NCBI GenBank assembly: GCA_902606525.1 | Contig: CACLGW010000005.1 | Coordinates: 1-55,571 of the forward strand | DNA from: an uncultured Bacteroidota bacterium | GTDB taxonomy: Bacteria; Bacteroidota; Bacteroidia; Flavobacteriales; Flavobacteriaceae | DNA: 55,571 bases | Direction of reading: 5' to 3' | In this document: in pieces, positions 9,040 to 17,993 of the stretch | Layout: each line of letters opens with the position of its first letter | Numbering within the stretch: the stretch's first letter is position 1 | Translations under genes and position numbers: made by a program | The notes under the pieces: generated by a model | Seen by the model: the letters and a program-made list of their open reading frames with translations, nothing else | What the model was told of the DNA's origin: nothing | Database searches by the model: none

Positions 9040-10305
9040 ATGAGCGAAAAAGTAAAACTAACATACAAAAACAAAGAATTTGAATTTCCCTTAATAAATG
9101 GTTCTGAAAATGAGAAAGGAATTGACATCAAAACACTTAGATCTCAAACAGGTTTGATTACATATGATCCAGGATATAAAAATACTGGATCATGTACCAG
9201 TCAAATAACTTTCCTAAATGGTGAAGAGGGGATCTTACGTCATAGAGGATATTCAATTGAAGATTTATGCAAAAATGCGAGTTTTTTAGAAGTAGCATTT
9301 CTCTTAATTTTTGGAAATATGCCTACAGAAAAAGAATTAAATCTATTGAATGATGAAATAAGAAAAGATTCTTTAGTAGATGAAGATTTAAAATTAATAT
9401 TAAAAAGTTTTCCTAAATCAGCTCACCCAATGGGTATTTTGTCTTCTTTAACTTCAGGATTAATTGCATTTAATCCTTCTTCAGTTGATATTGAATCAGA
9501 AGACGATATGCGAGAAGCAATCATTATGTTAATAGCAAAATTCCCTATTCTAGCTTCTTGGACTCATAGAAAAGTAAAAGGACTTCCGCTTAATTATGCC
9601 AATACTTCACTTTCTTATGTCGAAAATATTGCCCACATGATGTTTAAGCTACCTCATCAAGACTTTAAACCTAATCCTGTAGTGGTCAATGCTTTAAATA
9701 AGTTATTGATTTTACATGCTGATCACGAACAAAACTGCTCTACCTCTACTGTACGAATTGTTGGTTCATCGGAAGCTGGGCTTTTTGCATCTGTATCCGC
9801 TGGTGTTTCAGCCCTTTGGGGTAGACTTCATGGTGGTGCTAATCAGGGTGTTATTGAAATGCTTAAAGCAATTAAAAGAGATGGTGGCGATACAAAAAAA
9901 TTCATGGCTAGAGCAAAAGATAAGAATGACAGTTTTAGATTAATGGGTTTTGGTCATCGCGTGTACAAGAATTTTGATCCAAGGGCACGCATTATAAAAA
10001 AAACAGCTAATGAAGTTTTAGGTGAATTAGGAATCAACGATCCAATTTTAAATATTGCAAAAAGTCTTGAAGAGGAAGCACTTAATGATCCATACTTTAT
10101 TGATCGTAAATTATACCCAAATGTTGATTTTTATTCTGGAATCATTTATCGTGCTTTAGGAATTCCAACAGAAATGTTTACGGTAATGTTTGCCATAGGT
10201 AGATTACCTGGATGGATTGCCCAGTGGGCAGAAATGAGAAGAAACAAAGAACCAATAGGAAGGCCTCGCCAAATTTATACAGGAAATACCGAGCGGACTA
10301 TTTGA
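9040..10305 (+). CDS. gltA: Citrate synthase
   Basis: A 421-residue type II-like citrate synthase. Catalytic residues line up as His264 (in GRLHGGANQ), His306 (in GFGHRVYKNFDPR) and Asp363 (in NVDFYSG). The LHADHEQNCSTSTVR segment is also diagnostic. The enzyme condenses acetyl-CoA and oxaloacetate at entry to the TCA cycle. It follows eno by 48 nt and ends 6 nt from the stop of a convergent minus-strand gene, so the transcript must end in or beyond that gene. Confidence 0.97.
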   Translation: MSEKVKLTYKNKEFEFPLINGSENEKGIDIKTLRSQTGLITYDPGYKNTGSCTSQITFLNGEEGILRHRGYSIEDLCKNASFLEVAFLLIFGNMPTEKELNLLNDEIRKDSLVDEDLKLILKSFPKSAHPMGILSSLTSGLIAFNPSSVDIESEDDMREAIIMLIAKFPILASWTHRKVKGLPLNYANTSLSYVENIAHMMFKLPHQDFKPNPVVVNALNKLLILHADHEQNCSTSTVRIVGSSEAGLFASVSAGVSALWGRLHGGANQGVIEMLKAIKRDGGDTKKFMARAKDKNDSFRLMGFGHRVYKNFDPRARIIKKTANEVLGELGINDPILNIAKSLEEEALNDPYFIDRKLYPNVDFYSGIIYRALGIPTEMFTVMFAIGRLPGWIAQWAEMRRNKEPIGRPRQIYTGNTERTI

Positions 10306-10311
10306 GATTAA

Positions 10312-10755
10312 TCATATTTCTTCTATCGAAGGTGGTATATTTAAAACTTTTTGGGCATTAATTTTTTTAAAGAAACTGTGAATTCCTTTTCTGTCTGCAA
10401 CTATTTTGATGTAGTGATTGTCAAGATAAATCGAGTATTCTTCAGACTTGCCTTTGTATAATTTTAATTTATAATAAGGAATGATAAGCCCATAAGTCTC
10501 TAGTAAACTTCTAAATCGAACGATAATTCCCTTTGGTCGCAATTCTATGTTACAAATATTAACGTTTTGATCTAGTACCAATAAATTATGGATATCAACT
10601 GATGAGCTTTTTATAATTAATTTTTCGGAGCCAATTCCCCCCAAGCCCCATCGTTTTTGAAGTGAAAATGCTTTCCCTACAAGTATATCAATAAGCTTCC
10701 TTTGATTTGAATCGTTGTATGAAATATTTAGTAACATACTATAAATATAGGCCAT
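10312..10755 (-). CDS. Conserved hypothetical protein of unknown function
   Basis: A 147-residue soluble protein with no signal peptide or membrane segment. I do not recognise a characterised family. It has a basic, mixed alpha/beta composition with a WGLGGIGSEKLIIKSSSVDIHNLLVLD stretch in the middle. It is convergent with gltA (6-nt gap) and divergent from argS (56 nt). The listed start is the first ATG. A TATATTTA box at 10742-10749 (minus strand) lies between that ATG and a second one at 10737. This suggests a possible near-leaderless mRNA starting at the second Met, giving 141 residues. Confidence 0.7.
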   Translation of the reverse strand: MAYIYSMLLNISYNDSNQRKLIDILVGKAFSLQKRWGLGGIGSEKLIIKSSSVDIHNLLVLDQNVNICNIELRPKGIIVRFRSLLETYGLIIPYYKLKLYKGKSEEYSIYLDNHYIKIVADRKGIHSFFKKINAQKVLNIPPSIEEI

Positions 10756-10788
10756 TAAACTAAGGCAGTATAATCAATTGATAATAAT

Positions 10789-10796
10789 TATCTTTA
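10789..10796 (+). promoter_or_regulatory. Possible -7 box of the argS promoter
   Basis: TATCTTTA resembles the Bacteroidetes -7 element TAnnTTTG with a final G-to-A change. It is 15 nt before the argS ATG in a 56-nt divergent gap. No clear -33 TTTG was found at the right distance, so this is weak. Confidence 0.35.
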
Positions 10797-10811
10797 TTAA
10801 CAAATTACAAC

Positions 10812-12596
10812 ATGAGTATGAATTATAATATTCATTTCAATAATCATATAAATGGCTTTTTAAAAGTTAAATTTCAAGTTGATGTAGACACTTTTGAGTT
10901 TCAAAAGACAAGAAAAGAATTCCAAGGAGATATTACATTACTTGTATTTCCATTATTAAAGTACATTAAAATAAATCCTGAAAAATTAGCTGAGGATATA
11001 GGTCATATTCTATTAAATGGTCATAAATCAGTTACAGGATACAATGTGGTGAAAGGATTTCTGAATTTAAGCTTAAGTGATACTTTTTATTTAGAACAAT
11101 TTCAATCCATCTATAAATTAAAAAATTACGGTCATAAAACTTTAACTAAAGAATCACCTACTATGATGGTAGAATTTTCATCTCCAAATACAAATAAACC
11201 GCTTCACTTGGGTCATATTAGAAATAATGTATTAGGTTATTCAGTCGCTAGGATTCTTGAAGCAAATGGGAATCGCGTAATTAAAACTCAAATCATTAAT
11301 GATCGTGGAATACATATTTGTAAATCTATGGTTGCCTGGAAGAAATTTGGGAAAGATGAAACTCCTTTAAATTCAAAAGTTAAAGGGGATCAGTTAGTAG
11401 GAAAATACTACATTATTTTTGAATCTGAATACAAAAAAGAAATACAAAGCCTCATTGATGACGGATTTACTAAAGAAGAGGCGAAGCAATCAGCTCCTTT
11501 AATGATAGAAGCTCAAAATATGCTTCGCCTTTGGGAAGCTAATGATCCGGAAATTCGTTCTTTATGGGAAAAAATGAATAAATGGGTCTATTCGGGCTTT
11601 AATACTACATATAAAAACTTAGGTGTTACTTTTGATTCTTACTATTATGAAAGTAGAACATATTTGCTTGGAAAAAAAATTATTAAAAGAGGCATCGAAA
11701 ATAATATTTTTTATAAAAAGAAAGACGGCTCAGTTTGGATAGATCTTACAGATGAGGGCTTGGATCAAAAAATTCTTCTCCGAGCAGACGGAACTTCAGT
11801 GTATATGACTCAAGATCTAGGGACAGCTCTAAAAAGATTTGAAGACGAACCAAGTCTTAGAGGTATGGTCTATACGGTCGGTAATGAACAGGACTATCAT
11901 TTTAAAGTTCTGTTTCTAATATTAAAAAAATTAGGTTTTGGTTGGACTAAATCTCTTTATCACTTAAGTTACGGGATGGTTGATTTACCGAGTGGTAAAA
12001 TGAAAAGTCGAGAGGGTACTGTTATAGATGCTGATGATTTAATGAATGACATGATTAATCAAGCAAAACTTGTTTGTGAAGAGCATGGGAAGCTAGATTA
12101 TTTACCCTCTGAAGAGCTTAAAAATTTATACCAAATAATTGGTCTTGGTGCGTTGAAATATTTCATTCTAAAGGTTGACCCAAAAAAAAATATTCTTTTT
12201 GATCCTTTAGTCTCCATTGATTTTAATGGAAATACAGGACCCTTCATTCAATATACTCACGCACGAATAAAAACAATGATTAAGCGTTCCTCAACACCGA
12301 TTCGTGAATTTAAAACTACATTAATTCTAGAACCTAAAGAAAGAGAGTTAATAAAACTCCTAGGGAGCTATCCAGAACTTGTTAATCTTGCTGGCGAACA
12401 ATACAGTCCAGCTATAATAGCGAATTATTTATACGATTTAGTTAAGAGTTATAACACTTTTTATCAAAATATATCTGTTTTAGGAGTTGATGATATAGAA
12501 TTGAGAAATTTTAGAATTGCACTATCACAAAAAGTTGCTGAGGTGATATCAAGTTCGTCAGAACTTTTAGGTTTTAGTGTTCCAGATAGAATGTAA
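10812..12596 (+). CDS. argS: Arginyl-tRNA synthetase
   Basis: A 594-residue class I synthetase. The N-terminal Add1 domain (residues about 5-95) is followed by the HIGH-type signature SSPNTNKPLHLGHIRNN at residues about 123-139. Later come the YTVGNEQDYHFKVLF active-site region and a KMSKS-equivalent GKMKSREGT, where the KMSKS lysines are changed as is common in ArgS. The DALR anticodon-binding domain fills the C-terminus (residues about 470-594). It charges tRNA-Arg. A hairpin terminator follows directly after the stop. Confidence 0.97.
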   Translation: MSMNYNIHFNNHINGFLKVKFQVDVDTFEFQKTRKEFQGDITLLVFPLLKYIKINPEKLAEDIGHILLNGHKSVTGYNVVKGFLNLSLSDTFYLEQFQSIYKLKNYGHKTLTKESPTMMVEFSSPNTNKPLHLGHIRNNVLGYSVARILEANGNRVIKTQIINDRGIHICKSMVAWKKFGKDETPLNSKVKGDQLVGKYYIIFESEYKKEIQSLIDDGFTKEEAKQSAPLMIEAQNMLRLWEANDPEIRSLWEKMNKWVYSGFNTTYKNLGVTFDSYYYESRTYLLGKKIIKRGIENNIFYKKKDGSVWIDLTDEGLDQKILLRADGTSVYMTQDLGTALKRFEDEPSLRGMVYTVGNEQDYHFKVLFLILKKLGFGWTKSLYHLSYGMVDLPSGKMKSREGTVIDADDLMNDMINQAKLVCEEHGKLDYLPSEELKNLYQIIGLGALKYFILKVDPKKNILFDPLVSIDFNGNTGPFIQYTHARIKTMIKRSSTPIREFKTTLILEPKERELIKLLGSYPELVNLAGEQYSPAIIANYLYDLVKSYNTFYQNISVLGVDDIELRNFRIALSQKVAEVISSSSELLGFSVPDRM

Positions 12597-12597
12597 A

Positions 12598-12622
12598 AAA
12601 ATCGCTCCATTGGAGCGATTTT
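12598..12622. terminator. Probable bidirectional terminator between argS and proteorhodopsin
   Basis: An 11-bp perfect stem pairs AAAATCGCTCC-type sequence at 12598-12608 with GGAGCGATTTT-type sequence at 12612-12622 around a 3-nt loop. On the plus strand it follows the argS stop and ends in Ts; on the minus strand it is followed by a run of Ts and lies 47 nt past the proteorhodopsin stop. It can serve both convergent genes. Confidence 0.8.
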
Positions 12623-12668
12623 AGGTCTTTATATAATATGTTAAAATGCTATTATAAGATATGTTAAG

Positions 12669-13388
12669 TTATTTGGAGTCGACGGCTAATTGATATACAA
12701 CTAAACCGAATCCAATCTTATTAATGGCGTCACCTACGTTATATATTACATCCATCTGGAGTCCACCGAATATTCCGCTGTACCATCCTTCAGTTCCTGC
12801 CATGTATCCGATTGGATAAATAGCCCATCCTATTAATACAAACTTGCAAAGTGTTTTATGAGCTGATTGAACAGCTCCACCTGCAGCGGCTGCCAATTTT
12901 GAAGCACCACCCATCCAGATTTCATATACGATGTAAAAATAAGCAATACCGGATACAAGACCCCAAATTTGGGCTTGACTTGTATAAACAGCTTCTCCAA
13001 AGTAACCAGTAACTAACATTACAATAGAGGCAAAAATCATTTTCCACATTAATTGTTTTGTTGCACCGGCTGCTTTAAGGATTAAATAAAACTCAACACA
13101 CATTAAAGGTACAGTTAGTATCCAATCTACATATCTAAAAAATGTAGGAGAGGTCATATTAGTTGCCCAATAGTCACGCATGTACCAATAGTGAACTGCT
13201 GCAATGAACGTAATTAGACCTGACACCAAAATAGATGTTTTCCATTTGTTGTCAAATGAGTTCATTTGAAGAAAGAAGAACGCTGATGCTGCCATCATCG
13301 CCATACATCCTATGAAGAATGTGAATCCCACATAGTCGTCTGTGGCCATCGCTGGCACTACAGTCATTAAACTTAGAATTTTTTCCAT
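12669..13388 (-). CDS. Proteorhodopsin, green-absorbing light-driven proton pump
   Basis: A 239-residue seven-helix retinal protein. Helix C has RYVDWILTVPLMCVEF: Asp88 (primary acceptor), Thr92 and Glu99 (donor) form the DTE motif of outward proton pumps. Met96 is at the spectral tuning position (105 in SAR86 numbering), which predicts green absorption. His66 matches the conserved acceptor-partner histidine. Lys224 in DAINKIGFG is the Schiff-base lysine. Gly143 in helix E lies where xanthorhodopsin has the glycine that opens a window for a carotenoid (alignment by eye). A hydrophobic N-terminal segment (residues 1-15) may be a cleaved signal peptide. It is divergent from blh, 83 nt apart. 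Confidence 0.97.
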   Translation of the reverse strand: MEKILSLMTVVPAMATDDYVGFTFFIGCMAMMAASAFFFLQMNSFDNKWKTSILVSGLITFIAAVHYWYMRDYWATNMTSPTFFRYVDWILTVPLMCVEFYLILKAAGATKQLMWKMIFASIVMLVTGYFGEAVYTSQAQIWGLVSGIAYFYIVYEIWMGGASKLAAAAGGAVQSAHKTLCKFVLIGWAIYPIGYMAGTEGWYSGIFGGLQMDVIYNVGDAINKIGFGLVVYQLAVDSK

Positions 13389-13471
13389 GATTTAATCAAT
13401 TATTTATTTTTGTTTAGATAAATTTAGAAAAAATTAAACTTATTTGCTTTGTTTTTAATAATTATTTTCTC

Positions 13472-14383
13472 TTGAAAGCATTAACTTCTTCATTTACAAC
13501 AACTAAAAAATTTATATTTTATTTATTTATTACATTAATTTGTATTGTTTTCACGCTTTTTTGTTCTGAAAACCTTCAGAATATTGCTGCAAGCTTAGGG
13601 ATTTTGTCCTTTGGTATCCTTCATGGAGCTAACGATATTAAAATTTTATCCAGTAAAAGAATGAAAATTAACTCTCTTTTCGGCGTGTCTTTATTGCTAA
13701 TTTATTTAGTTGTGGTTTTTTTAGGTATATTATTATTCTACTTTATACCAGGTATAGCTTTAATAAGTTTTATTGCTGTTAGTTGTTATCACTTTGGAGA
13801 ACAACATTGGGAAGATAAATTGAATGATATTAAAAGGCCGTTATTGTTTTATATTACTTATGGATCTTTAATTTTTTTAATGCTTTTCTCTTTTCATTAT
13901 TCTCAAGTTGAGGAAATTATTTTTCAAATTTCGTCTGTTCATATACCGTATCAATTTTTTTTTGTTTCATTAATAATTATCGGTAATATTTTTTTAGTAT
14001 GTATGTTTATTCAATTAAAAAAGATCAAACATATATTATTAGAAACATTGCTCTTAGGGATATTAGGTCTCCTTTTCTATACAGCATCTTTGCTTTTTGC
14101 ATTTGGGCTTTACTTTGTAATATGGCATAGTTTACCTTCATTGAAGTCTCAAATCAAATATCTTTACAGTGAAAAAGAGGATTCACCATATTTCAAATAT
14201 TTTAAATCTGCCTTTTTATATTGGATCATGGCCTTAACTGGATTAATGGCAATATATTTTTTTGGTAGCCTTCCAAAAGATCAATACTTATCAGTTTTCT
14301 TCTCATTTTTGGCTGCTATTACATTTCCACATGTTATCGTAATGGGTTTAATGTTTCATTCACCTAAATTGAATAGCAGTTAA
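13472..14383 (+). CDS. blh: Beta-carotene 15,15'-dioxygenase (retinal-forming), Blh family
   Basis: A 303-residue polytopic membrane protein of the Brp/Blh family, which cleaves beta-carotene into two retinal molecules. Histidines expected to bind the active-site iron are present: His51 in FGILHGANDIKIL, His107 and His112 in CYHFGEQHW, His219 in FVIWHSLPS and His287 in TFPHVIVMG. The start is a TTG; the first in-frame ATG would remove the His51 motif, so TTG is required. It is divergent from proteorhodopsin, whose chromophore it would supply. Carotenoid genes are not in this window. Confidence 0.92.
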   Translation: MKALTSSFTTTKKFIFYLFITLICIVFTLFCSENLQNIAASLGILSFGILHGANDIKILSSKRMKINSLFGVSLLLIYLVVVFLGILLFYFIPGIALISFIAVSCYHFGEQHWEDKLNDIKRPLLFYITYGSLIFLMLFSFHYSQVEEIIFQISSVHIPYQFFFVSLIIIGNIFLVCMFIQLKKIKHILLETLLLGILGLLFYTASLLFAFGLYFVIWHSLPSLKSQIKYLYSEKEDSPYFKYFKSAFLYWIMALTGLMAIYFFGSLPKDQYLSVFFSFLAAITFPHVIVMGLMFHSPKLNSS

Positions 14384-14398
14384 TTAACACGCATTCCT

Positions 14399-14406
14399 TA
14401 CTTTTG
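14399..14406 (+). promoter_or_regulatory. -7 promoter box before ffh
   Basis: TACTTTTG is an exact match to the Bacteroidetes -7 consensus TAnnTTTG, located 23 nt before the ffh ATG and after the blh stop. No convincing -33 TTTG is seen at 19-21 nt upstream. It suggests ffh is transcribed separately from blh. Confidence 0.5.
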
Positions 14407-14429
14407 TTTAAACTCAAATTAAAGTCAAA

Positions 14430-15758
14430 ATGTTTGATAATCTTAGTAGCAAATTAGATAAAGCTTTTCAGGTACTTAAAGGACATGGGAAAATTACTGA
14501 GATTAATGTAGCTGAGACACTTAAAGAAGTAAGAAGAGCGCTATTAGATGCAGATGTAAATTTTAAAATTGCAAAAGAATTTACAGTTAAAGTTAAAGAA
14601 AAGGCAATTGGGCAAAAGGTTTTAACAAGTTTACAACCGGGTCAACTAATGGTTAAAATTGTTAAAGACGAGTTGACCAATCTCATGGGAGCAGAATCTG
14701 TAAACATGAATTTAAAAGATGAGCCTTCCGTAATTTTAATGTCAGGACTTCAAGGTTCAGGAAAGACAACCTTTTCAGGTAAATTAGCACTCTATTTACA
14801 AAAAAAATATAAGAAAAGACCTTTACTGGTAGCCTGTGATGTTTATCGTCCTGCAGCAATTGATCAATTAGGAGTTATAGCTGAACAAGTTGGCGTTTCT
14901 TTGTATGAGGATCGGGACCAAAAAGATCCAGTCAAAATTGCAATAGCTGCCTTAAAAAATGCCAAAAAGAATAAAAACGACGTAGTTATAATTGATACTG
15001 CTGGTCGTCTTGCTATTGATAAAATTTTAATGGATGAGATAAAATCAATTCACTCTGCTACAAAACCTTCAGAAACTCTTTTTGTTGTTGATTCTATGAC
15101 AGGACAAGATGCTGTAAATACTGCCAAGGCTTTTAACGATATATTAAATTTTGATGGGGTAATCCTAACAAAGTTAGATGGAGACACAAGGGGTGGGGCA
15201 GCTTTATCTATTAAATCTGTTGTTGACAAACCGATTAAATTTATTGGTACTGGAGAAAAAATGGAGGCACTTGATGTTTTTTATCCGGATCGAATGGCAG
15301 ATAGAATACTTGGAATGGGTGATGTGGTTTCTTTAGTAGAAAGAGCCCAAGAACAGTTTGATGAAGAGCAAGCTCGACGTATCAATAAAAAAATTTCAAA
15401 AAATCAATTTGGATTTGACGACTTCCTTTCCCAAATTCAGCAAGTGAAGAAAATGGGAAATATGAAGGATTTAATGGGTATGATTCCTGGAGTAGGAAAA
15501 ATTACTAAAGGAATGGAAATAGACGATAATGCTTTTGTGGGTATTGAAGTTATTATCAGTTCAATGACTCCTATAGAAAGATCTCAACCCCAATTGATTA
15601 ACCATAGTAGAAAACTCCGAATTGCCAAAGGTTCTGGTAAATCTATTCAAGAAGTAAACCAGTTAATCAAGCAATTTGAACAAATGGGTAAGATGATGAA
15701 AATGATGCAGGGTGGTAGAGGTCAGCAAATGATGCAAATGATGCAAAATATGCGATAA
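14430..15758 (+). CDS. ffh: Signal recognition particle protein Ffh
   Basis: A 442-residue SRP54 GTPase. The N domain (residues 1-95) precedes the G domain with P-loop GLQGSGKTT at 106-114, the DVYRPAAIDQL region, DTAGR and TKLDGDTRGG. The M domain (residues about 300-442) ends in a methionine-rich tail with repeated QMMQMM that binds signal peptides and 4.5S RNA. It targets ribosome-nascent chains of membrane proteins to FtsY and SecY. It is 8 nt from folD and probably in one transcript with it. Confidence 0.97.
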   Translation: MFDNLSSKLDKAFQVLKGHGKITEINVAETLKEVRRALLDADVNFKIAKEFTVKVKEKAIGQKVLTSLQPGQLMVKIVKDELTNLMGAESVNMNLKDEPSVILMSGLQGSGKTTFSGKLALYLQKKYKKRPLLVACDVYRPAAIDQLGVIAEQVGVSLYEDRDQKDPVKIAIAALKNAKKNKNDVVIIDTAGRLAIDKILMDEIKSIHSATKPSETLFVVDSMTGQDAVNTAKAFNDILNFDGVILTKLDGDTRGGAALSIKSVVDKPIKFIGTGEKMEALDVFYPDRMADRILGMGDVVSLVERAQEQFDEEQARRINKKISKNQFGFDDFLSQIQQVKKMGNMKDLMGMIPGVGKITKGMEIDDNAFVGIEVIISSMTPIERSQPQLINHSRKLRIAKGSGKSIQEVNQLIKQFEQMGKMMKMMQGGRGQQMMQMMQNMR

Positions 15759-15766
15759 AAAAATAT

Positions 15767-16639
15767 ATGACAATACTAGATGGAAAAAAAACCTCAAACG
15801 AGATAAAAGAGGAAATCAAAACAAAAGTATCCGCTATGAAAAATATCGGACAGCGACCTCCTCATCTCGCGGCAGTTTTAGTTGGAAATGATGGAGCTAG
15901 TCTTACTTACGTTGGAAGCAAGGTTAGGTCTTGTAAATATGTTGGTTTTGATTCTACTTTGATAAATTTAGAATCGAATATTAGCGAAGTGGATCTTTTA
16001 AAACATATTCATGATTTAAATCAGGATGAAAATCTTGATGGATACATTGTTCAACTACCACTTCCTAAACATATAGATGAACAAAAAATTCTCTTAGCCA
16101 TAGATCCTAAAAAAGATGTTGATGGTTTTCATCCTACTAACTTTGGTAGAATGACCCTTGAGCTGAATGCCTTTATTCCAGCAACACCCTTTGGAATAAT
16201 GGAGTTGCTAGAGCGGTACAAAATTTCTACCAATGGAAAACATTGTGTAGTGGTGGGACGAAGTCATATTGTAGGTCGTCCAATTAGTATTTTAATGAGT
16301 CAGAAGGGACCAGCTGGAAATGCTACAGTGACTGTGGCTCATAGTCAAACAGAAAATTTAGAGAAACTCACACGAAGTGCAGACATTGTTGTAATGGCCT
16401 TAGGAATACCTGAGTATCTTACAGCTGATATGGTTAAAGAAAATGCTGTTATTATAGATGTTGGAATTACCAGAGTTCCCGATAAAAAACACCCAAAAGG
16501 ATATTCGATTAAGGGTGATGTTGCTTATGAAGAAGTTGCAAAAAAAGCTAGTTTTATAACTCCAGTGCCAGGTGGTGTTGGCCCGATGACAATTGCTATG
16601 TTATTAAAAAATACTTTATTAGCTAGAAGCTGGAATTAG
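15767..16639 (+). CDS. folD: Bifunctional methylenetetrahydrofolate dehydrogenase/cyclohydrolase
   Basis: A 290-residue FolD. The N-terminal catalytic domain shows VGNDGASLTYVGSKVRSC (with the Tyr and Lys catalytic residues) and DGYIVQLPLPKHID. The Rossmann NADP-binding domain has VVVGRSHIVGRPISILM, and the C-terminus has TPVPGGVGPMTIAML. It makes 10-formyl-THF from methylene-THF for purine synthesis and formylation. It follows ffh by 8 nt. Its last 17 nt overlap the 3' end of the convergent membrane-protein gene. Confidence 0.97.
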   Translation: MTILDGKKTSNEIKEEIKTKVSAMKNIGQRPPHLAAVLVGNDGASLTYVGSKVRSCKYVGFDSTLINLESNISEVDLLKHIHDLNQDENLDGYIVQLPLPKHIDEQKILLAIDPKKDVDGFHPTNFGRMTLELNAFIPATPFGIMELLERYKISTNGKHCVVVGRSHIVGRPISILMSQKGPAGNATVTVAHSQTENLEKLTRSADIVVMALGIPEYLTADMVKENAVIIDVGITRVPDKKHPKGYSIKGDVAYEEVAKKASFITPVPGGVGPMTIAMLLKNTLLARSWN

Positions 16640-17510
16640 CCTTAGGATTTTCAATTGCATTAAAGATTTGTAAAATCAAATAGGCAAAAAGAACTCCAGT
16701 CAAAATCAAAACCATTGTTAGATAACCCTCAGCTGAAAATGAAAGTCTTATTAAAATTGTAGCAATAATAAAACCCGTATTTCTTATTAATTTACTGTAC
16801 TCTTCTGTATAACGGAATGATATAAGAAGAATTACAACATCAGCTAAAATTAATAATGTAAAAAATTGGTTAAAGAAAAGACCACCAATAGTTACAATAC
16901 TTTTTTGACTAATAAGCTTAATAATCCAATCACCGAGAGAAGATAAAAGCATTACTCCTAAAACTCCAAAAAGTATTACGCTAACAATTTTTTTTGATGT
17001 AATAAATCTCACTAATCGAGATTCGACTACAGGTTTTTTTGGTAAGATTTGTTTACTTCGATTAAATAAAAATATTAAAAGAAACAATACTAAAAATCCA
17101 ATTAAATCAACAACTAATTCAAGATTGTGTGAACTGTTCATCCAATTATCTGCTAGGTCCATTTGGGGTATATCTCTAAAAATTTCTCGAATAACAATTA
17201 ATGAAATTATTTCAAATTGTTTGGAAACACAAGATGTGAAGGATCTTGGTAAGTAAAAAAGAAGTAAATAGATCTCATAAACCAGAATTAGTGAAAAAGG
17301 AGTATAAATGGCAGAAATTGGATCATTAAATAGCTCTGGATGAAGTGAGGGTAATAATACTATTCCTTGAGATTTAAGAAAAATTATTCCCAAATGGATA
17401 ATAAAGCCTAAAGAAGCTAGTATTAAAATAATTTTCTCGATTAATTTTTGTATTCTAACCGCGAACACCGATGCAAAAATTTTCTCGAATGTTAAATAAA
17501 ATGAATTCAT
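16623..17510 (-). CDS. Conserved integral membrane protein of unknown function
   Basis: A 295-residue protein with about seven strongly hydrophobic segments (for example residues 26-46, 69-88, 131-150, 173-192, 208-229, 242-280). A conserved-looking cytoplasmic stretch SKQFEIISLIVIREIFRDIPQMDLADNW (read in parts) lies between helices. I recall similar proteins across Bacteroidetes but no function. It starts 3 nt after the stop of the upstream VOC gene on the same strand, so they form a two-gene unit. It overlaps folD by 17 nt tail to tail. Confidence 0.75.
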   Translation of the reverse strand: MNSFYLTFEKIFASVFAVRIQKLIEKIILILASLGFIIHLGIIFLKSQGIVLLPSLHPELFNDPISAIYTPFSLILVYEIYLLLFYLPRSFTSCVSKQFEIISLIVIREIFRDIPQMDLADNWMNSSHNLELVVDLIGFLVLFLLIFLFNRSKQILPKKPVVESRLVRFITSKKIVSVILFGVLGVMLLSSLGDWIIKLISQKSIVTIGGLFFNQFFTLLILADVVILLISFRYTEEYSKLIRNTGFIIATILIRLSFSAEGYLTMVLILTGVLFAYLILQIFNAIENPKANSSF

Positions 17511-17513
17511 TTA

Positions 17514-17936
17514 TTAGGAAATAAATAATTGATTTATGTTTTTAAAGCTTTTAAATTCTAATGCATTTTCGGATGGGTCATAAAAGAACATAGTTTGCTG
17601 TTCACCAGGTAATCCCTCAAATCGAAGGTAGGGAGGGATTTGGAATTCAATTTTATTGTCTTTCAACTTTTGGCTAAAAGTACTGAATACATTCCATTCT
17701 AGGACTACTCCAAAGTGTGGTATTGGCACTGATTTCCCATCTACTTCATTAAAATGTTTATGCCCTTCATGATTTTTGTCCTCATGTAAAACTAGTTGAT
17801 GTCCAAAAAGAGAGTAGTCTGCCCATTCATTAGAGTATCTTCCAGGGTTGCAGCCTAAAATATTTTCATAAAAATATTTTGAAGTTTTAAGATCCTTAAC
17901 AGGAATAGCTAGATGAAACGGTGATAATAATGCCAT
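17514..17936 (-). CDS. VOC-superfamily (glyoxalase/dioxygenase-like) protein
   Basis: A 140-residue protein with the vicinal-oxygen-chelate fold pattern: SPFHLAIPVKDLKTSKYFYENILGCN at the start (His8 is a likely metal ligand), a middle HFGVVLEW segment, and FFYDPSENALEFKSF at the end, where the Glu is the usual last ligand. Family members include glyoxalase I, extradiol dioxygenases and fosfomycin-resistance proteins; the substrate cannot be told from sequence. A TACCTTTA box at 17940-17947 lies 3 nt before the ATG, suggesting a leaderless mRNA. It is divergent from queE. Confidence 0.85.
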   Translation of the reverse strand: MALLSPFHLAIPVKDLKTSKYFYENILGCNPGRYSNEWADYSLFGHQLVLHEDKNHEGHKHFNEVDGKSVPIPHFGVVLEWNVFSTFSQKLKDNKIEFQIPPYLRFEGLPGEQQTMFFYDPSENALEFKSFKNINQLFIS

Positions 17937-17939
17937 AAG

Positions 17940-17947
17940 TAAAGGTA
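17940..17947 (-). promoter_or_regulatory. -7-like box directly before the VOC gene
   Basis: On the minus strand TACCTTTA (TAnnTTTG with final G to A) ends 3 nt before the ATG at 17936. A transcript from it would have almost no 5' leader. Confidence 0.4.
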
Positions 17948-17979
17948 CATAATTTTAGTTCAAGGCTATGATAAAGTGG

Positions 17980-17987
17980 TATCTTTA
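17980..17987 (+). promoter_or_regulatory. -7-like box directly before queE
   Basis: TATCTTTA lies 6 nt before the ATG at 17994, with TTAG at 17955-17958 as a possible -33 element 21 nt upstream. It argues for the ATG at 17994 over the in-frame GTG at 17976, which lies upstream of the box. Confidence 0.5.
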
Positions 17988-17993
17988 CGTATT

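Noticed and set aside
13434-13470. Specific -7/-33 promoter assignments for proteorhodopsin and blh in their 83-nt gap
   Set aside because: TAAGTTTA (minus) and TATTTTCT (plus) are possible boxes, but neither matches TAnnTTTG and the whole gap is so AT-rich that such near matches are expected by chance.
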